A stretch of 35,993 bases of DNA from Rohdeia sp044358925 (GCA_044358925.1 JBIKNC010000016.1:1-35993), one strand, 5' to 3'. Positions 7,480 through 16,622 are shown, numbered from the stretch's first letter. The notes: generated by a model from the letters alone, not told the origin. A program made the numbers and translations.

Positions 7480-8268
7480 TCAGACGCGCCGCTCGACTCC
7501 GAGGACCTTGAAGATCTCGTCCTTCATCTCGCGGAACTCCGGATCATCGGAGTCGCGCGGGCGCGGGATCGTGACGTCGAGGATCGAGTGGATGGTCGCG
7601 GGGCGGCGCGTCATGATCGCGACGCGGTCGGCCAGCTCGAGGGCTTCGGAGACGTCGTGTGTGACGAGAATGCAGGTCTTCTTCGTCTCGCGCCAGATGC
7701 GCACGATCTCGCGGCGCATCTCGATGCGTGTGAACGCGTCGAGGGCGCCGAAGGGTTCGTCGAGGTAGAGCACGTCGGGTTCGACGGCGAGCGCGCGCGC
7801 GAACTCGACGCGCTGTTTCATGCCGCCGGAGAGTTCGCTCGGGAAGGCGCGTTCGAAGCCTTCGAGGCCGACGAGCCGGATGTACTTCATCACGTGCTCG
7901 TGCTTCTGCTCGAACTTCATGCCCTTCAGGCCGAAGCCCACGTTGTCCCACACGGAGAACCACGGGAAGATGCCGGTCTCCTGGAAAACGAAGACGCGCC
8001 GCGGATTGGGGGCGCCGACCGGCTCGCCGTCGATCTGGATCGTGCCGCGGCTGACCTTCTCGAAGCCGGCCATGCAGTTGAGCAGCGTGCTCTTGCCGCA
8101 ACCGGACGGACCGACGATCGCGAAGAACTCGCCTTCGCGGATCGCGACGTTCACGCCGTCGAGCACGTGCACGTCGCCCTTCTTGGTGGCGAAGGTCTTG
8201 AAGACGTCGCGCACGTCGATCTTGGTGCGCGCCGCGGAGGCCGCGCCGGGTCGCTGGGTGGCGCTCAT
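7480..8268 (-). CDS. ABC transporter ATP-binding protein (SsuB/TauB/NrtD type)
   Basis: 262 residues starting at ATG 8268, which overlaps the permease stop in an ATGA arrangement. All ABC motifs are present in order: Walker A GPSGCGKST, Q-loop region FQETGIFPW, signature LSGGMKQR, Walker B VLYLDEPFGALD, and the H-loop in LVTHDVSEA. This is the cytoplasmic energising subunit of an importer of the nitrate/sulfonate/taurine class. It is the last gene of a three-gene operon with permease and binding protein. The exact substrate cannot be read from the sequence. Confidence 0.93.
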   Translation of the reverse strand: MSATQRPGAASAARTKIDVRDVFKTFATKKGDVHVLDGVNVAIREGEFFAIVGPSGCGKSTLLNCMAGFEKVSRGTIQIDGEPVGAPNPRRVFVFQETGIFPWFSVWDNVGFGLKGMKFEQKHEHVMKYIRLVGLEGFERAFPSELSGGMKQRVEFARALAVEPDVLYLDEPFGALDAFTRIEMRREIVRIWRETKKTCILVTHDVSEALELADRVAIMTRRPATIHSILDVTIPRPRDSDDPEFREMKDEIFKVLGVERRV

Positions 8269-9074
8269 CGGCGCGCCATCCCGCGCTTCGCCAGCGCCTG
8301 CGCTTCGAGGCTCGACATGCCGATGTCGAGCAGGAGCCCCACGAGACCGATGACGATCATGGCCGCGGAGACGTAGTCCATACGCAGGTTGTTGCGCGAG
8401 TCGTTGACTTGGAAGCCGAGGCCGCTCGTCACCCCGAGCATCTCGGCGGCGACGATGACGACCCACGCGATGCCGAGCGCGAGGCGCAGGCCCGTGAGGA
8501 TCTGCGGCAGCGCGGCGGGCAGGATCACGCGCATGAAGAGGCGTTTGCCGGTCACGCCGAAGTTGGCGGCGGAGCGCAGGAACTTCGTGTCGATGGAACG
8601 CACGGCCGAGGTCGTGGCGGTGACGATCGGGAAGAAGCTCGACAGGAAGATCAGGAAGATCGCGGACGCGTCCGACGCGTCGAACAGGAGCCGGCCCGCC
8701 AAGTGGGTGTTCGCGCCGCCGAAGATCACGACCGCGAACGGGATCCACGCGATCGGCGAGATCGGCCGCAGCATCTGGATCGTCGGGTTGAAGAACAGCG
8801 CGACGTCGCGCCGCCAACCCATCCACACGCCGAGCGGAATGCCGACCGCCGCCGCGAGGCAGAAGCCCCACGCGACGCGGAACACGGACGCGGCGATGTT
8901 CTTCCACAGGACGCCGGCGCTCGCGAGTTCCCACAGGCCCACGCGCGTGAGCGCCGGCCCGGGCACGTCGGAGATCTTGTTGCCGTACGTGGCCAAGTGC
9001 CACGCACCGATGAACACGAGTGCGCCGAGCGAGCCGAGGACGGTGCGTCGGATCCAGTCCGCACGCAGACTCAC
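8265..9074 (-). CDS. ABC transporter permease (SsuC/TauC/NrtB type)
   Basis: 269 residues from GTG 9074. The start overlaps the stop of the binding-protein gene (GTGA, 9071-9074), and the stop overlaps the ATPase start, so all three subunits are translationally coupled. The protein is hydrophobic with several transmembrane segments. The cytoplasmic EAA-type loop is visible around NFGVTGKRLFMRVILPAALPQ, followed by GLRLALGIAWVVIVAAEML. Family: binding-protein-dependent transport system inner-membrane component. Substrate not determined. Confidence 0.9.
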   Translation of the reverse strand: MSLRADWIRRTVLGSLGALVFIGAWHLATYGNKISDVPGPALTRVGLWELASAGVLWKNIAASVFRVAWGFCLAAAVGIPLGVWMGWRRDVALFFNPTIQMLRPISPIAWIPFAVVIFGGANTHLAGRLLFDASDASAIFLIFLSSFFPIVTATTSAVRSIDTKFLRSAANFGVTGKRLFMRVILPAALPQILTGLRLALGIAWVVIVAAEMLGVTSGLGFQVNDSRNNLRMDYVSAAMIVIGLVGLLLDIGMSSLEAQALAKRGMARR

Positions 9075-10252
9075 TTCGCACCTCCGCTCGCGATCGGTCG
9101 CAAGGGCAGCGGGCGCAGCGTGCCCTGCTCGAAGCGACTGTCGCAGTAGTCGTCGAAGCCGAACGGGTCTTCGGCGGTGACGGGGCGCTTCGCGAAGAAG
9201 CCCAGCTTCTCCGCGTAGCGCTGGATCTCTGCGAAGTCCTCGCGGTTGAGCGTGAGGTCCGTGTACTTCACGCGGTCGGGCGGTTTGCTCAGCACGTACT
9301 CCAGCAGCTTCGGCGGCTGCCCGTAGTACATGCCGCCGATCTGCGCGGCTTGCATGCGCGCACTCGTGCCGAGGTCGGCGCCGGGTGCGAAGACGAGCGG
9401 TTCGCGCCAGGACTCGTCGGAGACGCTCGCGCCGCGCGTCGGCAGCGCGTCGCCCTCGAGGTACACGCCCGCCATGAGGTGGTCGTCGGGACCGCGGTCG
9501 AACCACTCACCGCTGGCCGTGATGCCGCTGACGAGTTCCTGCACGAGCCCCGGCTGCGTGTCGATCAGGTCCTGCGTCACGACCAGCACACACGAGATGA
9601 AGTTCGGCCAGACGTCCTTCGTGTAGTAGAGGATGCGGCCGAAGCCCTCCAGCTCGGCGCGCGCGCAGTGCGGCTCACCAACGATGAACGCGTCGAACTG
9701 ACCGGCCTTCAGACCGGCCGGCATCTCGGGCGGCGGGAAGTCGATGAGCGTGATCTCGTCGTCCAGGAAGCCGTACTGCTCCTTCAGGCGCTCGATCAGG
9801 ATGCGCTGGTTCGCGTAGCGGTGCGGGATCGCGATGCGCTTGCCGCGCAGGTCCGCGAAACTCTGCGCGGGCGAGTCCTTCGGTACGACGAGGCACGTGC
9901 CGTCGCGGTGGCCGAGGTGCACGATCTTCACCGGCCGCGAGCCCTCACGTGCGAGCACCATGGCGAGCGGCGCGAGCAGGAAACCCGCCTCCAGGTTCCC
10001 GGCTTGGATGTCGTCGACGACCGCGGGAAAGTTCGTGTAGCGCTTGCTCTCGAACAGCGTCCCGGATGCAGAGTGTTCGGTCACCCAACTGGTGACCGGG
10101 CAGGTGAGGTGTCATGTCACCGGCAGGTGCGCGACGACGAGCCGCGCGCGCACCCGTTCCTCGAACCAACCGTGATTGAGCCCGCCGTGCAGGAACGTGA
10201 TCCCCGTCAGAAAGAGCGCGAAGGCGAGGAGGATGCGGGTCGAGAGTTTCAT
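9071..10252 (-). CDS. ABC transporter substrate-binding protein with in-frame TGA, candidate selenoprotein
   Basis: Read through the TGA at 10114-10112 (codon 47), this is a 393-residue protein. It starts at ATG 10252 with a hydrophobic N-terminus (MKLSTRILLAFALFLTGITF), continues as HLPVT-TGA-HLTCPVTSW, and then has an intact NMT1/NrtA/SsuA-like body: FESKRYTNF, LAPLAMVLA, LGHRDG, FDAFIVGEPHCA, KDVWPNFISCVLVV, PPDRVKYTDL. I recall relatives carrying TCHLTCPVT here, so the TGA would replace the first Cys of a CxxxC motif. No other interruption exists. A SECIS-like hairpin lies just downstream. Without recoding, translation could only restart at an internal GTG near 10084 and would lose the signal peptide. 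Selenocysteine is inferred; a nonsense mutation is the main alternative. Confidence 0.75.
10078..10098 (-). promoter_or_regulatory. SECIS-like stem-loop after in-frame TGA
   Basis: On the mRNA (minus) strand, arms CGGTCACC (10098-10091) and GGTGACCG (10085-10078) form a perfect 8-bp stem with the loop AGTTG. The stem starts 13 nt after the TGA, so the loop begins 21 nt after it. The second loop base is G. Known bacterial SECIS elements have a short stem, a small apical loop with a G in its first two positions, and about 16-37 nt between UGA and loop. All these conditions are met. Upstream GGTGAC just before the TGA could compete for pairing. Confidence 0.6.
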
Positions 10253-10363
10253 CTCGGGCGCGGCGGGGGCCGGCCGGGTCGAGAAGTCGTCGGGTCGGGG
10301 TGGAAAGGGGGACGGAGTCGGTGTGACGGGCAGGTCCGCTGGGTTCAGATGGTACGCGGCGAC
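10253..10363. other. Divergent intergenic region
   Basis: 111 nt between the ABC binding-protein gene (minus) and the sulfatase-fold gene (plus). It should hold promoters for both directions, but I see no strong -35/-10 pair or operator. Confidence 0.4.
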
Positions 10364-12232
10364 ATGAACGCACTGATATCCAAGTCTTGGCCCTCGAAGC
10401 CGACCGCCGCCCTGCCTGGGGCAGCGTTCGGCCGCCGTGCGGGGATTCTCGCCGCTGTCTTCGCACTCGTGGCGCCGGCCTGCGCGCCCAAGCCACCGCC
10501 GCCCTCGCCGCCCCCGCCGCGACCCGCGAACCTCGTCGTCGTCAGCCTCGACACGCTGCGGCGCGACCACCTCGGGTGCTACGGAGCGGATTTCGCGACG
10601 CAGCGCCTCGACCGCTTCGCGAGTGAGGGCGCGTTGTTCGAGTCGGCCTTCGCACCGACGCCGATCACGCTGCCGACGCACGCGAGTCTGCTCACCGGCA
10701 CCTATCCCCCACGCCACGGCCTGGTCGACAACGCGCTGTTCGCACTCGAGCCGGCGGCGATCACGTTGGCCGAGACCGTGAAGGGCGCGGGCTTCACGAC
10801 TGGCGCGTTCGTGTCGGCCTTCGTGCTCGACGCGCAGTTCGGACTCGACCAGGGCTTCGACGAATACGACGACAGGTTCCAGACCGGCTTCGGCGGCACG
10901 CTCGGCGTCGAAGAACGATCGGCGAGCGCGACGACCGACGCGGTGCTCGCGTGGCTCGATCGCCGGCCGCCGGGGCCGCTCTTCCTGTGGGTGCACTACT
11001 TCGATCCGCATCGGCCGTGGCGCGCGCCCGAGCCGTTCGCGTCAGCGGCGCCGACGCCGTACGCGGCCGAGATCGCCTATCTCGATCACGAACTCGGGCG
11101 CCTCTTCGACGGGCTCGCCGCGCGCGGCCTCTTCGACACGAGCGCGATCGTCGTCGCCGCCGACCACGGCGAAGGGCTCGGCGAACACGGCGAGGAGACC
11201 CACGGCGCGTTCGTGTACCAGTCGACGATGGCGGTGCCGCTGCTCGTGCGCGCGCCGGGTGTCGAGCCGGGTGTGCGCATCGACGGCAACGTGTCGCTCG
11301 TCGACGTGGCGCCGACGCTGCTCGATTTGGTCGGGCTCGACGTCGGTGGACACGTGCAGGGTGTGAGCCTCGCACGCACGCTTCTCGACGGTGCGCCGGT
11401 GCCGCAGCGCTCCGTGTACCTCGAAACGCGACTCGGCGCACACAGCTTCGGTTGGGCGCCGCTCTTCGCCGTCGTCGATGGCGCGCACAAGTACATCGAA
11501 GCGCCGCGGCCGGAGCTCTACGACCTGTCCCGCGATCCGCGTGAGCTCGACGACATCGGCGCGCGCGAACCGCGACGGAAGGCCAGCCACGAAGTTCTGT
11601 TGGGCAAGTTGCGCGTCGAGCTGAGGGGCGACGGTCCGTCCTGGTGGCGCCACCACACGAGTTCGAGCGGCGATCGCGAGCAACTGGAAGCACTCGGTTA
11701 CGCGGTGCCGTCGGTCGCGCCGTCCGCCGAAACGCACGCAGCGGCGCGCGATCCAAAGGACGCGATCGTCGAACTCGCGCTGCTCGACGAAGCCGCCCTC
11801 GCGCGCGAACGCGGCGACGGAGCGGCGACGCTCACTGCGTACGAGAAGCTCCTCGCGCAGAACCCGAACAACTGGACCGCGCTCGAACGCTACGGCAGCA
11901 CGCTCGTCGCCGCCGAGCGCTACGCCGACGCGATCACCACACTCGAACGCTTGCGCACGCGCGGCCTCTTCCCCGGCCGCTCGCTCTTCGACCTCGCGAT
12001 CGCGTACGGAGCAACGGGCGACGAACCCACGATGCTCGCACTGATCGCCGAGCTGCGCCGCGAGAACCCGCGCTTCGTGCCCGCGCACCAGTACTTCGCG
12101 CGCTACCACGACGCGCAGGGCGACGTGGACGCTGCGCTCGAGGGCTATCGCGCCGTGCTCGCCAACTGGCACGGCGAACCCGCGTTCCGCGCCGGCATCG
12201 AGGCGCGGGTGCGCGAACTCGAGCAGCGCTGA
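10364..12232 (+). CDS. Sulfatase-fold (alkaline phosphatase superfamily) protein with C-terminal TPRs
   Basis: 622 residues from ATG 10364 (ATG 10349 is an alternative). The N-terminus is hydrophobic with a Cys in LVAPACAPK, possibly a lipoprotein site, followed by a proline-rich spacer. The sulfatase-like domain spans about 55-430: metal-binding SLDTLRRDHLG around Asp63, nucleophile region ITLPTHASLLTG with Thr102 where sulfatases have Cys/Ser, and ADHGEGLGEHGE at 266-277. A Thr nucleophile is common in a subgroup that needs no formylglycine, so phosphate or phospho-ester chemistry is possible. The last ~170 residues have TPR-like helices. Substrate unknown. The open frame upstream of 10349 is only antisense to the ABC gene. 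Confidence 0.85.
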   Translation: MNALISKSWPSKPTAALPGAAFGRRAGILAAVFALVAPACAPKPPPPSPPPPRPANLVVVSLDTLRRDHLGCYGADFATQRLDRFASEGALFESAFAPTPITLPTHASLLTGTYPPRHGLVDNALFALEPAAITLAETVKGAGFTTGAFVSAFVLDAQFGLDQGFDEYDDRFQTGFGGTLGVEERSASATTDAVLAWLDRRPPGPLFLWVHYFDPHRPWRAPEPFASAAPTPYAAEIAYLDHELGRLFDGLAARGLFDTSAIVVAADHGEGLGEHGEETHGAFVYQSTMAVPLLVRAPGVEPGVRIDGNVSLVDVAPTLLDLVGLDVGGHVQGVSLARTLLDGAPVPQRSVYLETRLGAHSFGWAPLFAVVDGAHKYIEAPRPELYDLSRDPRELDDIGAREPRRKASHEVLLGKLRVELRGDGPSWWRHHTSSSGDREQLEALGYAVPSVAPSAETHAAARDPKDAIVELALLDEAALARERGDGAATLTAYEKLLAQNPNNWTALERYGSTLVAAERYADAITTLERLRTRGLFPGRSLFDLAIAYGATGDEPTMLALIAELRRENPRFVPAHQYFARYHDAQGDVDAALEGYRAVLANWHGEPAFRAGIEARVRELEQR

Positions 12233-12248
12233 TGCATGCGAGCCGAGC

Positions 12249-12271
12249 GCCGTGCGCAACGCGCGCACGGC
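12249..12271. terminator. Perfect 9-bp hairpin between convergent genes
   Basis: Arms GCCGTGCGC (12249-12257) and GCGCACGGC (12263-12271) with a 5-nt loop. It sits in the 54-nt gap between the sulfatase-fold gene (plus) and the FG-GAP gene (minus), so it may act in both directions. No T-run. Confidence 0.5.
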
Positions 12272-12286
12272 GACGCGGCCCCGCCG

Positions 12287-14941
12287 TCAACGGAACAGTT
12301 GGCTGCTCAGGAAGCGCGTCGGTTCCACGAGCCCGTCCGTCGCGAGGACGTCGACGGCACTGTCGCCATCGAAGTCTCCAAAGCCCAATCGACCGAGTCG
12401 AGCGGTCGACGCGTAGGAACGCTGTCCCTCGAACGTTCCGTCGCCCCGGCCGAAGAGAATCGTGAAGAGCCCTCCGCCCGTACGAGCGACGACGTCCAGT
12501 CGCGAGTCTCCATCCATGTCCGACGCGAAGACCTGCCGTCCATCTCCGCCAAGCGAGTACGACTCCACCGCAGAGAAGGTCCCGCCCCCTTGGCCGAGGA
12601 CGATCGACACGTAGTCCGTTGGGAGATTCGCTCCGGCAATGTCGAGCTGCCCGTCTCCGTTGAAGTCGGCGGCAACCGCCGACAACGCTTTGCTCAGACC
12701 GCTGACGAGAAGAGGCGCCGCGAACGCGCCGCCACCGAGCCCGAGGTGAAGGTGAGCGTGCGAGCTGCGCAGCACGAGGACGTCGAGCACGCCGCCACCG
12801 TCGAAGTCTGCGACCACGACCGGCCCAGGTGATGTCGCACCGGGAGGAGCCGCGTGGGTGACTGGCGCTCCGAACTGTCCGTTGCCGATCCCGGGGAACA
12901 CCGTGAAGCCGCCCTTGCTGTCACTCGCGACCAAGTCGTTGATCGTGTCCCCGTCGATGTCGGCGATGCTCACGCGACGTGAGTACGCGAATTGCGGAAG
13001 GACGAGTACCGCGCTCTCGGCGAAACGGCCGGCACCTTGATTGAGGAGCACCACGATGCGCGCCACGCCGAAGTTGTGGTTCGCAAGGACGACATCAGGC
13101 AACGCGTCGCTGTCGATGCGCCCTGAACTGACTTCGACCGTTGGCGCCTGATCCATGGTCGTCGGGCTCGGGACGCTCTGGAACGTTCCGTCGCCGCTCC
13201 CCAGCAAGACCGTGAGAGAGAAATCCGCATCCAGTCCGGCTGCATCGAGCGCACCGTCCCGATCGAAGTCGTCGATGGCGATGTCGAACGCGATCCGCCC
13301 TCCGACGACCGGATCGAGGTCGAACTGGGCTGGAGCGGTCGCGCGGTGGAGCACCGTACTCGTCGTGCGCAGCAGTTCGGAAGAAGCCGAGACCGACTCG
13401 GAGCGAGTGCACGCGACGTCGACGATGCCGTCTCCGTCGAAGTCGACAGCCTGGAACGACGTGGTCGGTCGCGTGTGTTGGAGCGTGTCGACGATCAATC
13501 CTGTCGTCGAGTGGCGGACGCGTACCAGCGTCCACTTCGGATCGTTGCCCGAACTGATCTGCCAAGCGACGAGCCCCTCGTCCTGCCCATCGAGGTCGAG
13601 GTCCACAACCTTCGCTCTTGGATTCGCGCTGCCGAGATCCACGGTGGTCGGGGGCTCGAGCCCACCAGTCGGCGCACCGAGTTGGAGTGAAACCTTCACC
13701 CCCGGATTCGACAGTACGAGGAGGTCGTCGACGCCGTCGCCGTTGAAATCGCCGACGTCGACGGCGCTCGCCAAAGTGACCGTCGGCAGGAAGAGGAACG
13801 ACGTGAACACGCCACTCGGATCGCCGACGAACACCGCGAGCTGTCCCGTTTGCCCGCCCGTCTGCGGCAGAACGAGATCGTCGATGCCGTCAGCCGTGAA
13901 GTCACCGACTGCGATGTCGCCGGTGTTCCCCTGCGCGCCATACACGGCTTCCGCGCCGTACTGACGCGAGCCCAGTCCCGAGCGCACGCCGATGCCTTGG
14001 AAGAAGGACATCACGACGGCAAGGTCGAACTCACCATCACCTTCGAAGTCGGCGATTTCGAAGTCGGAAATCGGGGCGCTGAATGGCACGACGACGACGG
14101 CTTCGAACGCGCCGGCGCCGGCCCCGTAGTAGATGCCGAGGCTCGAGAGATCCTTGAACTCGACCACCATGTCCAGGTGGGAGTCTCCGTCGAGATCGAC
14201 GAACAGCGCCTTGGCCACGGTCGCGGGTCCCGCCAACATCGACGGCGCCGAGTAACTGCCACCGCCCATGCCCAGGCAGATCGCCGCACCAGGGTTCGAG
14301 AAGCCGACGTTCGACGGAATGGTTCCGACGAGGTCCTGGTTGCCATCGCCATCGAGGTCAGCACTGGCGACGATCTCGAATCCAGTGATCGCCGGCGTGA
14401 CGTACTCGAGAGGCGAACTGCGCTCTCCCAGCGTGATCGCGAGCCCGGAAGTGAACGCGAGGCCGCCGAGCGCCGCGGGATCGACGACCACGGCTTGGGT
14501 GTAGAGCGTGAGTCCCGCCACGAAGGCGGGCACGACGGGCGCCGACAGATAGTCGGGTGACGCGCCGTCCGCATCGACCGGGAGCGCGGTCAGCAGGAAG
14601 AACGGCTCGGCCAGATGGATCGTCGCGGCGAGCGTCGGCAGCGGCACGGGTGCGGTCGCGAGTGAAACGCCAACGATCGCCGTTCCGTTCGGGAGTGCAT
14701 TGCGCACACCGAGAACGAACGGGTTGCCGACGATGGGCGAACCACCGATGACGACGCTCGGCTTGCCCGTCGATCCCGACGAGCCGCCGCCGAGTACTTC
14801 GACGGCCGCCGACGACTGTGCATGCGTCGTCGCCGCCAGTGCGACCGACGCGGCGATGGCGGCGAAGCACGCGGCACGACGCGGGACGCTCGGCGTAAGA
14901 GCTTCGACAACTGACGACCACGAGAACGGGCGGATCTTCAT
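12287..14941 (-). CDS. Secreted FG-GAP/VCBS repeat protein, paralogue 1
   Basis: 884 residues from ATG 14941. The signal peptide has core AAIAASVALAA and ends TTHAQ. A conserved N-terminal domain of about 170 residues follows, with VEVLGGGSSGSTGKPS and GSPIVGNPFVLGVRNA, then 14 FG-GAP repeats from about residue 190 to the end. Typical repeats are DLDGDGNQDL, DFNGDGVDDL and DFDGDGIVDV, each an Asp-rich calcium-binding loop. Fourteen repeats fit two seven-bladed beta-propellers. The N-terminal domain is shared with the proteins at 29310-31919 (closely) and 23553-26096 (more distantly). Likely an extracellular or cell-surface binding protein; ligand unknown. Confidence 0.85.
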   Translation of the reverse strand: MKIRPFSWSSVVEALTPSVPRRAACFAAIAASVALAATTHAQSSAAVEVLGGGSSGSTGKPSVVIGGSPIVGNPFVLGVRNALPNGTAIVGVSLATAPVPLPTLAATIHLAEPFFLLTALPVDADGASPDYLSAPVVPAFVAGLTLYTQAVVVDPAALGGLAFTSGLAITLGERSSPLEYVTPAITGFEIVASADLDGDGNQDLVGTIPSNVGFSNPGAAICLGMGGGSYSAPSMLAGPATVAKALFVDLDGDSHLDMVVEFKDLSSLGIYYGAGAGAFEAVVVVPFSAPISDFEIADFEGDGEFDLAVVMSFFQGIGVRSGLGSRQYGAEAVYGAQGNTGDIAVGDFTADGIDDLVLPQTGGQTGQLAVFVGDPSGVFTSFLFLPTVTLASAVDVGDFNGDGVDDLLVLSNPGVKVSLQLGAPTGGLEPPTTVDLGSANPRAKVVDLDLDGQDEGLVAWQISSGNDPKWTLVRVRHSTTGLIVDTLQHTRPTTSFQAVDFDGDGIVDVACTRSESVSASSELLRTTSTVLHRATAPAQFDLDPVVGGRIAFDIAIDDFDRDGALDAAGLDADFSLTVLLGSGDGTFQSVPSPTTMDQAPTVEVSSGRIDSDALPDVVLANHNFGVARIVVLLNQGAGRFAESAVLVLPQFAYSRRVSIADIDGDTINDLVASDSKGGFTVFPGIGNGQFGAPVTHAAPPGATSPGPVVVADFDGGGVLDVLVLRSSHAHLHLGLGGGAFAAPLLVSGLSKALSAVAADFNGDGQLDIAGANLPTDYVSIVLGQGGGTFSAVESYSLGGDGRQVFASDMDGDSRLDVVARTGGGLFTILFGRGDGTFEGQRSYASTARLGRLGFGDFDGDSAVDVLATDGLVEPTRFLSSQLFR

Positions 14942-15044
14942 GGGCAGGACTTCCGTGGGGCGGCGAGGAAGGTTCGAACTCGAGACTCGTCCAGAGTAGC
15001 CAGCGGGTCGAATCTTCGCTGAGGTTCGACCTGCGCTCGCGCCA

Positions 15045-16526
15045 TCATTCGAAGGCGACCACACGGGGCTGCTCGCCCGCGGCGAGCGTGAACGACTGCT
15101 GCGCGAGCACGGCGCCGCTCGCATCGACGAGTTCGGCGGTGGAGGTGCCGGGCGGCAGGCCGGGAGAGGCGTCGGTGCCGGCGCTCGGATCGCGCAGCTC
15201 GAGTAGCAGTCCGGCGGCGTCGCGCACGTGCACCTTGGCGATGGCGGAGTTGCGCGACTCGACGAGGAAGCGCACCGGAGTATCGAGGCGCAGTTCGAGC
15301 GTCGCCGGCAGACCGAGGCGCGGATCGAGCACGACGATCGCGGAGGCGAGGCGCGTGTCCGCGTTGTACTCGCCGATCACGCGCGCGCGCACGATCGACG
15401 GCTGTGTCGGCGCGAGCAATCGGTACACACCTCTCACCGACTGTTTGTTGAGGTTCGGAGGGAAGAGCTCTTCCACTTCGATTCCCGTGTCGAAAGGTGC
15501 GATCTCGATCCAGGCCTCGATCGGCGCGCCTTTGATGTTCAAGGTGGTGATCTCGATCGGTGTCAGAGGCGCGAGCACGATGTCGCCGAAGTCGCGCTGC
15601 TCACCCGGAGCGAGCACGACACGCTCGTTCCACTGCGACGACTCCGATTCGACGAGCAGCTCGTACTCACCCGGCACGGCTTCCGTGAGTTCGACGCGCC
15701 CGTCCTCGTCGGGCGCGACACGGGATTGATCGGGCCGCCGTTGCTTCGAGTGTTCGGCGCGCAGCGTCACACGTGCGTCTCGTACTGGCTTTCCACCCGG
15801 CGCGTCGACGAGACGCAGCACGATCGTCGCGAGGCGCACGTCGAAGGCATTCGAAGGCAGCAGGAAGACGGACTCGCGGTCGCCGGGCGCCACGACGTTC
15901 CAACCGAGCGTCACGCCGTGCAACGCGACGCCCAGGTACACGGGTGTCGGGCCCCTCACTTCCAGGGTCGCGACCACGTCGTGATCGAACTCGAACTTGC
16001 GATTCCCTGGCTTCTGCAACTGCCCGAGCGCACCCTCGAACTCGCGATCGAATGCCGACTCGTCGGCGAAGTCGCTCGACACCGCGAACATGAACGCGCT
16101 GCCGAACATGTGCAGCGGTTCGCGACCGCGCGCCGCGGCGATCTGTGCGAGCGAACTGCCGTCGACGCCGCGCACGACGATCGCGGTGACGCCGTCGGGA
16201 AGGTCGGTGCTCTCGATGTCGGTGGAGAGCGGCGGAGGTGCACCGACCTCGGCGCGAGCGGGAACCTCTTCGACCGCGGCGCGAGCGGGAACCACTTCGA
16301 CCGCGGCTTCGACTTCCGACGCGTCGTGTTGGCGCGCGTCGCCGATTCGCTCCGGTGCAGCTGCAAGTTCGACGGCCCGCGGCTCGTGCGCGCGTTCGGC
16401 TTCCTCGACGCTGTCGACGCGCGACACCCCGTCGCCTCCCCGCCCACCGAGCGCGAACCACACGACCAGTGCGACGACCGCGAGCACTCCACCGACCACT
16501 GCGGCGCTGCGAGCAAACCTGGACAT
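15045..16526 (-). CDS. Membrane-anchored protein with carboxypeptidase-regulatory-like domain
   Basis: 493 residues from ATG 16526. A single N-terminal transmembrane segment (AAVVGGVLAVVALVVWFALGG) is followed by an acidic, alanine-rich linker with a duplicated VPARA motif. The central and C-terminal parts look like beta-sandwich domains. Around residue 230-300 is a carboxypeptidase-regulatory-like segment (VRDARVTLRAE, then GRVELTEAVPGEYELLVE). The protein probably sits on the outer face of the cytoplasmic membrane. It shares its strand with the FG-GAP gene downstream (103-nt gap) and could be cotranscribed with it. Function unknown. Confidence 0.75.
   Translation of the reverse strand: MSRFARSAAVVGGVLAVVALVVWFALGGRGGDGVSRVDSVEEAERAHEPRAVELAAAPERIGDARQHDASEVEAAVEVVPARAAVEEVPARAEVGAPPPLSTDIESTDLPDGVTAIVVRGVDGSSLAQIAAARGREPLHMFGSAFMFAVSSDFADESAFDREFEGALGQLQKPGNRKFEFDHDVVATLEVRGPTPVYLGVALHGVTLGWNVVAPGDRESVFLLPSNAFDVRLATIVLRLVDAPGGKPVRDARVTLRAEHSKQRRPDQSRVAPDEDGRVELTEAVPGEYELLVESESSQWNERVVLAPGEQRDFGDIVLAPLTPIEITTLNIKGAPIEAWIEIAPFDTGIEVEELFPPNLNKQSVRGVYRLLAPTQPSIVRARVIGEYNADTRLASAIVVLDPRLGLPATLELRLDTPVRFLVESRNSAIAKVHVRDAAGLLLELRDPSAGTDASPGLPPGTSTAELVDASGAVLAQQSFTLAAGEQPRVVAFE
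16251..16304. repeat. 27-bp tandem repeat, two copies
   Basis: Copies at 16251-16277 and 16278-16304 differ at one base. They lie in frame in the linker of the membrane-anchored protein and encode a repeated EVPARA-like segment. Nine-residue steps keep the frame, so length variation would be tolerated. Confidence 0.7.
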
Positions 16527-16582
16527 GCAGGGGATCCCAGCACGCAACTCCGATTCGCGCCACGAAAGTCCGCGCCCGGCCC

Positions 16583-16612
16583 TTGACGACGTCGCACACG
16601 CGCGACCAAGCT
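16583..16612 (+). promoter_or_regulatory. Possible promoter of the his operon leader
   Basis: TTGACG at 16583-16588 is a good -35 box. After an 18-nt spacer, CAAGCT at 16607-16612 is a weak -10 box. Transcription would begin around 16619, only a few bases before the leader ATG at 16623. That fits the lack of a Shine-Dalgarno sequence before the leader and would make the leader mRNA nearly leaderless. Confidence 0.3.
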
Positions 16613-16622
16613 CTGCGCCGAC

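Noticed and set aside
10112..10252. Independent 46-residue peptide ending at the TGA
   Set aside because: It reads as a signal peptide joined in frame to a binding-protein body; the sequence on both sides of the TGA belongs to one conserved motif.
9020..10348. Long upstream extension of the sulfatase-fold gene frame
   Set aside because: It is antisense to the ABC binding-protein gene, which has clear motifs; the translated sequence is rich in Arg/Glu/Val repeats typical of shadow frames.
12700..14600. Repeated GTCGCCGTCGAAGTC-like DNA words as a repeat array
   Set aside because: They encode the DFDGDG loops of the FG-GAP repeats, so the similarity is explained by the protein.
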